DNA of 64,000 bases. Source: Amycolatopsis albispora. Its GTDB lineage: Bacteria > Actinomycetota > Actinomycetes > Mycobacteriales > Pseudonocardiaceae. Position numbers and translations under genes: made by a program. The DNA is taken from positions 5,952,001 through 6,016,000 of the forward strand of contig NZ_CP015163.1 of the NCBI RefSeq assembly GCF_003312875.1, written 5' to 3'. The notes below the pieces were generated by a model. The model ran no database searches and was not told the origin of the DNA. It saw only the letters and a program-made list of their open reading frames with translations. Below are positions 54,311-61,908 of this stretch, piece by piece; position 1 is the first letter of the stretch; each line of letters begins with the position of its first letter.

Positions 54311-55261
54311 GTGCACGCCACCAGCACCATCGAACAGGTTCCCGCGCCCCCCGCGGTCTCCGACAGCCGCACGTTCAAGCGCGCCATCCGCGATCTGCGC
54401 CAGGGTTACGCCAATCGTGAGCTCTGGAGCCACCTCGGCTGGCAGGACATCAAGCAGCGCTACCGCCGCTCCGTGCTCGGCCCGTTCTGGATCACCATCA
54501 GCCAGGGCGTCATCGCGCTCGGCCTCGGTGTCCTGTACGCGGTGCTGTTCGGCGCGCCGGTGGCGACCTTCCTGCCGTACGTGGCCACCGGCCTGATCGT
54601 CTGGACCTTCATCAGCGGCTGCCTCACCGAGGGCATGGAGTGCTTCATCGCCAACGAGGGGCTGATCAAGCAGCTGCCCTCGCCGCTGTCGGTGTACGCG
54701 CTGCGCACGGTGTGGCGCCAGATGCTGATGTTCGCCCACAACATCATCGTCTACGTGATCATCATGCTGATCTACGTGGCGACGCTGACCGGGCCGTACA
54801 CGCTGACCGGCGACGGCACCTGCGGTGGCGCGAACGCCGCGTGGACCTGCCACCCCGGCATCGGGCTGGACATCCTGCTCGCCATTCCCGGGTTCGTCAT
54901 GGTCGCGCTGAACGCCGGCTGGGTGACGATGCTGCTCGGCATCATCTCCACCCGCTTCCGCGACATCCCCCAGGTGATCAACGCGCTGGTCCAGCTGCTG
55001 TTCTACCTGACCCCGATCGTCTGGCCGCTGGACCAGGTCAGCGCCGTCGGCGGCAACCGCCACCAGCTGGCCGAGACCGTGCTGCCGATCATCCAGCTCA
55101 ACCCGATCTACCATCTGGTGCAGGTGGTCCGCGCGCCGCTGCTGGGCCAGCACCTCAGCATCTACAGCTGGCTCGCGGTCGCCGGGATGGCGATCGTCGG
55201 CTGGGGCCTGGCCCTGGTCGCCATGCGCAACTACCGTGCCCGCGTCTCCTACTGGGTGTGA
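54311..55261 (+). CDS. wzm: Galactan ABC exporter, permease subunit
   Basis: The protein has 316 residues from a GTG start. It is an ABC-2 permease with about six membrane segments; LWSHLGWQDIKQRYRRSVLG is the conserved cytosolic helix at the N-terminus and STRFRDIPQVINALVQLLFY the typical loop before TM5. It is the homologue of mycobacterial Rv3783, which with the ATPase exports lipid-linked galactan across the plasma membrane for arabinogalactan assembly. The ATPase gene follows after 10 bp. Confidence 0.93.
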   Translation: MHATSTIEQVPAPPAVSDSRTFKRAIRDLRQGYANRELWSHLGWQDIKQRYRRSVLGPFWITISQGVIALGLGVLYAVLFGAPVATFLPYVATGLIVWTFISGCLTEGMECFIANEGLIKQLPSPLSVYALRTVWRQMLMFAHNIIVYVIIMLIYVATLTGPYTLTGDGTCGGANAAWTCHPGIGLDILLAIPGFVMVALNAGWVTMLLGIISTRFRDIPQVINALVQLLFYLTPIVWPLDQVSAVGGNRHQLAETVLPIIQLNPIYHLVQVVRAPLLGQHLSIYSWLAVAGMAIVGWGLALVAMRNYRARVSYWV

Positions 55262-55271
55262 CAGGAAACCA

Positions 55272-56087
55272 ATGGTCAGCATTGATGTTCGCAACGCCTA
55301 CGTCGACTTCCCGATCTTCGACGCGAAAACGCGTTCGCTGAAGAAGAAGGTCATCGGGAAGGTCGGCGGCAAGATCGGCACCGGCAGCCGGATCCCGATC
55401 ATCGAGGCGCTTCGCGACGTGACGATCTCGCTGAAGGAAGGCGACCGCGTCGGCCTGGTCGGGCACAACGGCGCGGGCAAGTCGACCCTGCTGCGGTTGC
55501 TGTCCGGCATCTACGAGCCCACGCGCGGCTCGGCGCGGGTGGTCGGCAAGGTGGCGCCGGTGTTCGACCTCGGCGTCGGCATGGACCCGGAGATCTCCGG
55601 CCTGGAGAACATCATGATCCGGGGCCTGTTCCTCGGCATGACCCGCAAGGAGATGGAGAAGCGGGTCGACGACATCACCGAGTTCACCGAGCTCGGCGAC
55701 TTCCTCCAGATGCCGCTGCGCACCTACTCCACCGGCATGCGGGTGCGCCTGGCGCTGGGCATCGTCACCTCGATCGACCCGGAGATCCTGATCCTGGACG
55801 AGGGCATCGGCGCGGTGGACGCGGCGTTCATGGCCAAGGCGCGCGACCGGCTCAAGGACCTGGTGCGCCGGTCCGGGCTGCTGGTCTTCGCCAACCACTC
55901 CGACGAGTTCCTCGCCGAGTTCTGCGATTCGGCGATCTGGATGGACGAGGGTGAGGTCAAGCAGCAGGGCTCGCTGCGGGAGGTGCTCACCGCCTACAAG
56001 GGCCGGGACCCCTTCCAGAACCTGAGCCCCGAGGCGCTGGAACGGATCGGGCAGGCCCCGGTCCTGAGCGGGAACGGCGGCGAGTAG
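55272..56087 (+). CDS. wzt: Galactan ABC exporter, ATP-binding subunit
   Basis: The protein has 271 residues from the ATG at 55272 (RBS AGGAAA). Walker A is LVGHNGAGKSTLLRLLSG, the signature region is YSTGMRVRLALGIVT and Walker B is ILILDEGIGAVDAAF. The H-loop His is in FANHSDEFLAEF. It has no C-terminal carbohydrate-binding extension as in O9a-type Wzt, matching the galactan-type exporter. It is the homologue of Rv3781 and works with Wzm. Confidence 0.94.
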   Translation: MVSIDVRNAYVDFPIFDAKTRSLKKKVIGKVGGKIGTGSRIPIIEALRDVTISLKEGDRVGLVGHNGAGKSTLLRLLSGIYEPTRGSARVVGKVAPVFDLGVGMDPEISGLENIMIRGLFLGMTRKEMEKRVDDITEFTELGDFLQMPLRTYSTGMRVRLALGIVTSIDPEILILDEGIGAVDAAFMAKARDRLKDLVRRSGLLVFANHSDEFLAEFCDSAIWMDEGEVKQQGSLREVLTAYKGRDPFQNLSPEALERIGQAPVLSGNGGE

Positions 56088-56089
56088 AC

Positions 56090-56989
56090 GTGGAGCAAGC
56101 GCTGGCGGCGGGTTCGGTGGTGGCCGTGGTGGTCACGCGCCACCGGCGTGAACTGCTCGCGGACTCACTGAAGGTCATCGCCGCGCAGACGCGGCCGGTG
56201 GACCACCTGGTGGTGGTGGACAACGGGCCGGACCAGTCCGCCGAAGACGTGGTCGCCGCGTTCCCACTGCCCTACACCTACCTGCCCTCGCACCGGAACC
56301 TCGGCGGGGCCGGTGGTTTCGCGCTGGGCATGCTGCACGCGCTCTCGCTGGGCGCGGACTGGGTGTGGCTGGCCGACGACGACGGCAGGCCAGCGGACGA
56401 GAACGTGCTGTCGGTGCTGCTGGAAGTCGCCGAACGGCGGAACCTGGCCGAGGTTTCGCCGGTGGTGTCGAACATCGAAAACCCGGACAAGCTGGCGTTC
56501 CCGTTGCGGCGCGGGCTGACCTGGAAGCGCTCGGCCGCCGAACTGGGCGACGACTTCCTGCCCGGCATCGCTTCGCTGATGAACGGGGCGCTGTTCCGTT
56601 CGTCCACTTTGGACGTCGTCGGCGTGCCGGACCTGAGGCTGTTCTTCCGCGGTGACGAGGTCGAGCTGCACCGGCGGCTGGTGCGTTCGGGGCTGCCGTT
56701 CGGGACCTCGCTGCGCACCACGTACCTGCACCCGGACGGCTCGGACGAGTTCAAGCCGATGCTGGGCGGGCGGTTCCACGCGCAGGACCCGTCGAACGAG
56801 GTGAAGCGGTACTACACGTACCGGAACCGGGGATATTTGCTGTCGCAGCCGGGGATGCGGAAGATCGGCGCGCTGGAGATCGTCCGGTTCGGCCTGTACT
56901 TCGTGGGTGTGAAGCGGGATCCGAAGGCGTTCCTGCAGTGGCTGAAACTGGTGCGCCAGGGGCGGCGGGAACACTTCTTCCGGTACTGA
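56090..56989 (+). CDS. glfT1: Galactofuranosyltransferase GlfT1
   Basis: The protein has 299 residues from a GTG 2 bases after the wzt stop. It is a GT2-type enzyme: AVVVTRHRRELLADSLKVIA at the start, the acceptor segment HRNLGGAGGFALGMLHAL and the metal-binding WLADDDGRPADEN. The C-terminal half contains FFRGDEVELHRRLVRSGLPF. It adds the first galactofuranose residues to the lipid-linked linker in arabinogalactan synthesis. It completes the wzm-wzt-glfT1 operon, the same set as Rv3783-Rv3781-Rv3782. Confidence 0.93.
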   Translation: MEQALAAGSVVAVVVTRHRRELLADSLKVIAAQTRPVDHLVVVDNGPDQSAEDVVAAFPLPYTYLPSHRNLGGAGGFALGMLHALSLGADWVWLADDDGRPADENVLSVLLEVAERRNLAEVSPVVSNIENPDKLAFPLRRGLTWKRSAAELGDDFLPGIASLMNGALFRSSTLDVVGVPDLRLFFRGDEVELHRRLVRSGLPFGTSLRTTYLHPDGSDEFKPMLGGRFHAQDPSNEVKRYYTYRNRGYLLSQPGMRKIGALEIVRFGLYFVGVKRDPKAFLQWLKLVRQGRREHFFRY

Positions 56990-56996
56990 TCTTGTT

Positions 56997-57353
56997 TTAG
57001 CTGGTGTAGGGGTACAGGGTCAGCTGGCCCGGCTCGATGGTGACCAGAATCCACTTCCCGTGGATTTCTTCTCCGGTCGGTATTTCCATGGTCACCACGG
57101 AACTGCCCAGCCGGACGGCAAAGAGGTCGTCCCCGAGGGCGGATTCCACCAGCCCGACCAGTTCGATCCGGCCTTCGCGCCAGGCCAGGCGGGGTGCCCG
57201 CTCCGGGGTTGGGCCCCAGGTGAGCAACTCGGCGATCTCCAACTCGACTTCGCCGGTCGAAACGGGCCCAGCCCACTTGGCCACCGCGGCACCATAGGGC
57301 GAGTCGAACTCAACCAACCCGGCTTCGCCCTCTTTACGAACCACAACCCTCAT
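56997..57353 (-). CDS. Hypothetical protein (118 aa)
   Basis: The protein begins MRVVVRKEGEAGLVEFDSPY at the ATG 57353, in an ATGA overlap with the upstream small gene. It is rich in beta-strand patterns (VELEIAELLTWGPTPE, KWILVTIEPGQLTLYPYTS). There is no signal peptide or membrane segment. I do not recognise the family. It is convergent with glfT1, with 7 bases between stops. Confidence 0.65.
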   Translation of the reverse strand: MRVVVRKEGEAGLVEFDSPYGAAVAKWAGPVSTGEVELEIAELLTWGPTPERAPRLAWREGRIELVGLVESALGDDLFAVRLGSSVVTMEIPTGEEIHGKWILVTIEPGQLTLYPYTS

Positions 57354-57637
57354 CGCCGACTGCGCACGGTTTGCGGGAGCACTCCGGCACCCCACAGCTT
57401 GTCGAGGTGGCCGAGCAGGCCCATCAGGTCGCCTTCCCGAAGGCGCCGAAGTTCGGCCGAATTCTCCCCCGGATCGTCGCACCACGTGTCACGAATGTGG
57501 CTTTCGAGACGTTCCGCGTCTCGAAAGCCACATTCGTGACACTGCCCCTCGCTGATCGCCGCCCGCAGGTACAGGGCCTCGACCCGCTCGTACTCCTCGC
57601 GCGGGTCGTAGGCGCCAGCGTCACCGTACTTGGTCAC
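57350..57637 (-). CDS. Small protein containing a REP-encoded zinc-finger-like segment
   Basis: The frame is coupled by ATGA to the gene at 56997-57353, which supports it as real. The start is uncertain: GTG 57637 (VTKYGDAGAYDPREEYERVE) or TTG 57673. The middle contains CHECGFRDAERLESHIRDTWC, a C-x2-C-x11-H-x5-C arrangement, followed by LRRLREGDLMGLLGHLDKLW. The CHECG to HIRDT part is encoded exactly by the long palindrome at 57486-57542. I do not recognise the family. Confidence 0.55.
   Translation of the reverse strand: MTKYGDAGAYDPREEYERVEALYLRAAISEGQCHECGFRDAERLESHIRDTWCDDPGENSAELRRLREGDLMGLLGHLDKLWGAGVLPQTVRSRR
57486..57542. repeat. Perfect long palindrome (REP-like) inside a coding frame
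   Basis: Two perfect 26-bp arms (GTGTCACGAATGTGGCTTTC... and its complement) surround a 5-nt TTCCG loop. The core matches the repeat at 47658-47708, which lies between convergent genes. Here it lies in the middle of an open frame on the minus strand and is translated. Confidence 0.85.
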
Positions 57638-57689
57638 CTTGTGCTGGAACGGAGGCAAACGACCTCCACCCAAACAGCGCGAAGGCAGG

Positions 57690-59156
57690 CTATTCGCCGA
57701 TTACCGGGGGTGCGGTGCGCTGGTCGGTGCCGAAGATCTCGTCCGGGTCGCCTTCGAGGAGGTAGTTGGGGCGCGTGTGCTCTTCGTCCTCGCCGCCCTG
57801 GCCGCGGGCGCCGCCGGCGCCCATGCCGCCGCCCATGCCCGCGCCGCGGCCGGCGGCCGCACCGGGGCCGCCCATGCCGCGACCGGCGGCTTCGGCCGCG
57901 CCGACGCCGCCCGGCTTTGCCATGCCGGCACCGGACGCCGAACCCGCGCCGGCGCCACCACCGCCCGGACCGAAGCCCGGGGTGCCCGCGCCGCCGCCAC
58001 CGCGGCCGATCTTGCTGTTGTAGTCACCGGCGCCACCACCGGGACCGAACTGCCCCATGCCGCCCATCGGCATCGGCGCGTACGGGCTCGGGTTGGTGGG
58101 GTTGATGTTCTGCCCGCCGGGATTGCTGAAGTTCGGCGGCTGGTACCCCTGCGGATTGGTGTTCGACGGCAGCGAGCCGGTGCCGATCTTCGAACCGTCC
58201 TGCAGCTGCGGTGGGGTGCCCACGGAACCACCGCCGCCGATGCCACCCGAGCCCGAGCCGCCGCCCGAACCGGAGCCGCCGCCGGGGATGTTGCCCGCCG
58301 AGCCGCCGTTGGAGCCGGAGCCACCGGTGCCGTCGTTGCCGTTGCCGCCCGGCGGGGTCACCGATCCGCCGCCACCGTCGTCGTACTTCGGGGGCTCGGC
58401 GAACACCGGCTGCTTCGAAGCGGCCTCGTACAACTCCTTGTCGTAGTCCGCCATCACGCCCGCGGCTTCGGTGTGCGCCTGCTGGCTCTTGTGATAGGTG
58501 TCGATGGACTCGTTGATGTTCGACATCAGGTCGAGCGGGTTGCTGCCCCACTTCTCCATCTCGGTGTTCCAGTCGAACGGAACCTCCTCGGGCATCTTGT
58601 TCTTCGCCCTGGTGGCCGCGTCCGCCTGCTGGAACATCACCTCCGACGCCAGCTTCGCGTTCTCGGAGTTGCCCTCGGACCAGGTGGCCAGGCTGCTGAA
58701 GTACTTGCGCGCGGAACTCGCGCCCTCGCCCTCCCAGGCCCCCATCGACTTGTTCACCGCGTCGCTGAGCGAGGTGGCGAAGTCCTTGAAGTCCTTGTGC
58801 AGCTGGTGGTAGGCGTCCGAAACCTGGACGACCTGCTCCGGCTTGAGATTGCTGTTGACGTACGAGCTGATCTGCGAGTGGTCGTGGCCGAGGTAGTCGG
58901 CGTCGGACGGCTTGAGCCCCTCGACGTACTGGACGTCACTGTTGGCGGTCAGCGTCCGGACGTTGTTCTCGCCCATCTTGTCGGCCTCGCCCTGCGCCTT
59001 CAGGCGGGCCTGCATCTCCAGGATCGGGCCGAGCAGCCAGCTGTCCTGCGGCACCCCGTTGGCAGCCTGTTCCTGCAGGTAGGCGTCGCGCTGCGAAGGC
59101 GACATCTCCTGCAGTTCCTGCGGCGTCTTCGGCGCTGCGGGGGGCGGCGTGGTCAT
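57690..59156 (-). CDS. Large PPE/WXG-like type VII protein with Gly-rich region
   Basis: The protein has 488 residues. Residues about 85-240 are helical (SYVNSNLKPEQVVQVSDAYH, then KDFATSLSDAVNKSMGAWEG with a W-x-G motif, then YFSSLATWSEGN), resembling WXG100/PPE-type substrates. A Gly/Pro/Ser-rich low-complexity region of about 200 residues follows. The C-terminus reads RPNYLLEGDPDEIFGTD then APPVIGE, nearly the same tail as the protein at 8391-9500. It lies 11 bp downstream of the small WXG-like gene and probably forms an exported complex with it. Confidence 0.78.
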   Translation of the reverse strand: MTTPPPAAPKTPQELQEMSPSQRDAYLQEQAANGVPQDSWLLGPILEMQARLKAQGEADKMGENNVRTLTANSDVQYVEGLKPSDADYLGHDHSQISSYVNSNLKPEQVVQVSDAYHQLHKDFKDFATSLSDAVNKSMGAWEGEGASSARKYFSSLATWSEGNSENAKLASEVMFQQADAATRAKNKMPEEVPFDWNTEMEKWGSNPLDLMSNINESIDTYHKSQQAHTEAAGVMADYDKELYEAASKQPVFAEPPKYDDGGGGSVTPPGGNGNDGTGGSGSNGGSAGNIPGGGSGSGGGSGSGGIGGGGSVGTPPQLQDGSKIGTGSLPSNTNPQGYQPPNFSNPGGQNINPTNPSPYAPMPMGGMGQFGPGGGAGDYNSKIGRGGGGAGTPGFGPGGGGAGAGSASGAGMAKPGGVGAAEAAGRGMGGPGAAAGRGAGMGGGMGAGGARGQGGEDEEHTRPNYLLEGDPDEIFGTDQRTAPPVIGE

Positions 59157-59167
59157 CTCGGTTCCCC

Positions 59168-59602
59168 TCAGACGTTGTAGGTGGCCACGTCGGACTGAGC
59201 CGTCGCTTCGGTCTCGTCGTAGATCCCGGCGGCCCGCTGCAGCGCCTCGGTGGCCTGCACGAGCACCTGGTCGAACTGCTGGAGCACCACGTTCGCCGAG
59301 CCGGCCTCGTTGTCCGCGCCCTTCTGGTCGTGCGCGGCCACGGTGTAGCCGTAGTCGTGGCTGCCGAGCTGCGGGACCTGCCGGAGTGCGTCGTTGAAGG
59401 CCATCTGCGCCTTGAGGCGGTCGCGCATCTTGGTGATCGAGTCGATCATCCCGTGGACGGCGCCCTCTTCGATCTTGAACCCGCCCGACTTCGCGGCCTC
59501 GACCAGCTTGTGGGTCTCGGCCTTCGTCGAAGCGATGGCGTCGGCGTTCATCGAGCCCGCGAGCGGCTTCAGGCTGGAGAACGAGCCTTCAGCGGGAATC
59601 AT
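59168..59602 (-). CDS. Small WXG100/ESX-like helical protein
   Basis: The protein has 144 residues. It is helical throughout (MNADAIASTKAETHKLVEAA, MIDSITKMRDRLKAQMAFND) and has a C-terminal stretch LVQATEALQRAAGIYDETEA, typical of long WXG100-related proteins. No W-x-G motif is present. Position between an EspG-like gene and a PPE-like gene suggests it is the dimer partner of the downstream protein. Confidence 0.72.
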   Translation of the reverse strand: MIPAEGSFSSLKPLAGSMNADAIASTKAETHKLVEAAKSGGFKIEEGAVHGMIDSITKMRDRLKAQMAFNDALRQVPQLGSHDYGYTVAAHDQKGADNEAGSANVVLQQFDQVLVQATEALQRAAGIYDETEATAQSDVATYNV

Positions 59603-59712
59603 CCTTGCCCCAACTCCTCAGTACCGTCAGCTGTCCCACCCGGATTCTACTCAGCACTCCGACGCCGGTGAATCACAAACGGTTCCATTGGCAAATGAGG
59701 GCGCTCACAGCG

Positions 59713-60495
59713 CTACAGATACCCCTCGAGCTGCTGGAACAGCTGCTGGGCGATGCGCGCGTTGTCGGCCGGGGCGTAGGTCAGCCACTGCTGGCCGTCG
59801 GCGGCCTGGCGCATGGTGCTGAAGTAGCGGCCGTCCTCGTTGTCGAACCAGGCGATCGGCGCCAGGTTCACCGGGGTGCCGTCCTGGCCGCGGACGAACG
59901 CGGTGAACTGGCCGATCCGCTTCTTCGGCTTCTCGAAGATGCGCTCGACCGCACGCAGCTGCGGTGGTGACGACGAGTGCGTCCGCGGTGCGGCGACACC
60001 GGCGAACGGGTCGTAGCTGTCGTCGGCGTGACGCGGGCGCTTCGGGCGCGGCGCGGGCTTGGCGATGGTCACCGACTGGCCGGGACCCGCCGGGGTCATC
60101 GGCAGCAGGTCGACGATGGCGGGCACCACGCCGGTCGGCCGCGCCTCCTCGAAGACCAGCAGGTTCTCGTCCTGCCGGACCACCACGCCGAACTGGCCGT
60201 CCGCGGCGGACCTGGCGAACAACCGCTTGCCGCCTTCGAGCTGCGCGGCCGCGGTGATCGCCACCGGCGCGCGGACGAAGGCGCCGAGCGCGATTTCGAC
60301 GTCACCGTCGAGGCGGCCGCGGTGCAGCATGCCGCGGGATTCCAGGTCGCGGAAAACGGCGTCGCGCACCTGCATGCGCTGGGTGCGCGTGGTGCCGATG
60401 TGCGGTATCTGGAAGGGAAAGGGCGCCCGGCCGAGGCGGGTGTGCTCGAGCAGGATGTCCACCGCCGCCAGCGACAGCGAGAACGAGTGGGCCAT
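59713..60495 (-). CDS. ESX secretion-associated protein, EspG family (second)
   Basis: The protein has 260 residues from the ATG at 60495. It begins MAHSFSLSLAAVDILLEHTR then PFPFQIPHIGTTRTQRMQVR, a common start in actinobacterial EspG-like proteins, and ends WLTYAPADNARIAQQLFQQL. It is first in the unit EspG-WXG-PPE-like, the reverse order of the unit at 7.6-10 kb. It is expected to be a cytosolic chaperone of the two following proteins. Confidence 0.8.
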   Translation of the reverse strand: MAHSFSLSLAAVDILLEHTRLGRAPFPFQIPHIGTTRTQRMQVRDAVFRDLESRGMLHRGRLDGDVEIALGAFVRAPVAITAAAQLEGGKRLFARSAADGQFGVVVRQDENLLVFEEARPTGVVPAIVDLLPMTPAGPGQSVTIAKPAPRPKRPRHADDSYDPFAGVAAPRTHSSSPPQLRAVERIFEKPKKRIGQFTAFVRGQDGTPVNLAPIAWFDNEDGRYFSTMRQAADGQQWLTYAPADNARIAQQLFQQLEGYL

Positions 60496-60614
60496 TTCCT
60501 CTTCCCCCGTTGAACGCGCGAAACCCGGTCGCCACAGCACGTTAGCCCACCGGACGGCTCCGCTGTCAGCGAACCGCCTTGTCCGCGGGAGATCAACGCT
60601 GCTGTGCTGGGACC

Positions 60615-60860
60615 ATGACCGAATCCAGGCCCGCACTCGTCGTACATCTGGCCACCGGTGGCGAGCCGCTGGTCTTCGCCCTCGAACCCGAAACCGACCT
60701 GGTCGAGTTCCAGAAGCGGCTGCGCCTGCAACTGGAGCACGGCTCGGTGGACGCGGTGAAGACCAAGGAGGGCACCACGGTCTTCGTGCACTACGGCAAG
60801 GTGGCCGCCGCCTACGTCGAAGACCTCCAGCGCAAGGGCAAGGTGTTCGGGCTCCACTAA
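60615..60860 (+). CDS. Hypothetical small protein (81 aa)
   Basis: The protein begins MTESRPALVVHLATGGEPLV, then FALEPETDLVEFQKRLRLQL and TVFVHYGKVAAAYVEDLQRK. The alternating strand-helix-strand pattern suggests a small alpha/beta fold. There is no signal or membrane segment. The family is not recognised. It is divergent from the EspG-like gene and its stop overlaps the convergent acyl-CoA dehydrogenase gene by 4 bases. Confidence 0.7.
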   Translation: MTESRPALVVHLATGGEPLVFALEPETDLVEFQKRLRLQLEHGSVDAVKTKEGTTVFVHYGKVAAAYVEDLQRKGKVFGLH

Positions 60861-61867
60861 GGGACGAGCAGGTCGAGCAGCGCGGCCTTCGTCTGCGGCC
60901 GTCCGGCCGCGATCAGGGTGAACACGGCCTCGCGGGCGAGCCGCTGGGGGTGGTTCGCGCGGAGCACGCTGGCACTGCCGGTGGCGGCGACCAGCACACC
61001 GGCGGCGCGGTGGGCCAGTTCGGACGCGGCCGCGCGCGCCGGGTACAGCAGGTCCGCGTCCGCCAGCCCGGCGTCGAGGCGGCGGCGGACCTCGTCGAGC
61101 TCGGCACGCAGCTTCGCCGCGCGCCCGGTGTCGCCGAGTTCTTCGAGCAGCCGGATGATCCGCCCGGTCAGGCCGCAGGCGAGGCAGCCGTTGAGCCGGG
61201 AGCCGACCACCTGCCCGGCCGGCATCTCGGCGTGCGTGGTCTCGCCGACCACCTGGTCCGCGGGCAGTTCGTAACCGTCGAATTCGAGGCGGACGGTGCT
61301 GGTGGCCTGCGCGGCGACCAGGTCGAGGCCCTCGACCCGCAGCGTGCGCCCGGCGGCCGGTTCGACCAGGCCGTTGATCACCTGGTCGCCGTCGCGGGCG
61401 GAAACCTGCAGGAAGTCGATGTTGCCCCAGCCGCTGACGAACGGGGCTTCACCGTGCAGCCGGAACCCGCCGTCCACCCGCTCGGCACGCAGCCGCGGCA
61501 CCGGCGGAATGGCCCCGGCGAACGCGACCCCGAAGCGGGTCTCACCCTTGAGGGCCGCCGCGAGGTGCTGTTCGCGGAGGTCGGCGCTGGGCGTCGAGCT
61601 GAGCGCGAGCACCACGCCGTGGTGCTGCATCCAGGTGAACGTCGTGCTCAGGCAGCCGCCGACGAGCGTCTCCAGCACGGCGACGATCTCGGGCAGTTCG
61701 AGGCCGGGACCACCGATCTCGGCGGGCGCGGCGAGGGCGTAGAAACCCTCCTCGGCCAGCAGGTCGAAGTGGCTGCCCGGCACCACACCGCGCGCGTCGA
61801 CCGCGTTGGCGGCCGGGAAGAACACCTCGTCGGCGATGCGCCGGGCCCGATCAAGGAAAACGCCCAT
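60857..61867 (-). CDS. Acyl-CoA dehydrogenase family protein
   Basis: The protein has 336 residues. It shows the acyl-CoA dehydrogenase pattern in a shortened, divergent form: FYALAAPAEIGGPGLELPEI, STTFTWMQHHGVVLALSS, FRLHGEAPFVSGWGNIDF and GCLACGLTGRIIRLLEEL. The catalytic Glu is not evident, so the reaction is uncertain. The start ATG lies within a perfect 36-bp palindrome, and the first codons form a T-rich tail after it. The gene follows glfT2 on the same strand by 41 bp. Confidence 0.82.
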   Translation of the reverse strand: MGVFLDRARRIADEVFFPAANAVDARGVVPGSHFDLLAEEGFYALAAPAEIGGPGLELPEIVAVLETLVGGCLSTTFTWMQHHGVVLALSSTPSADLREQHLAAALKGETRFGVAFAGAIPPVPRLRAERVDGGFRLHGEAPFVSGWGNIDFLQVSARDGDQVINGLVEPAAGRTLRVEGLDLVAAQATSTVRLEFDGYELPADQVVGETTHAEMPAGQVVGSRLNGCLACGLTGRIIRLLEELGDTGRAAKLRAELDEVRRRLDAGLADADLLYPARAAASELAHRAAGVLVAATGSASVLRANHPQRLAREAVFTLIAAGRPQTKAALLDLLVP

Positions 61868-61896
61868 GGACTTAGGCTAACCTAAGTCCATGGGCG
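61861..61896. promoter_or_regulatory. Perfect 36-bp palindrome over a start codon, iron-box-like core
   Basis: Arms CGCCCATGGACTTAGG and CCTAAGTCCATGGGCG surround CTAA. The core TTAGGCTAACCTAA matches the 3' 14 bases of the IdeR/DmdR iron-box consensus. On the minus strand the hairpin is followed by TTTTCCTT, so it also looks like a terminator after glfT2. The acyl-CoA dehydrogenase ATG (61867) lies in the second arm. Confidence 0.65.
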
Positions 61897-61908
61897 GAAA
61901 GCACTAGC

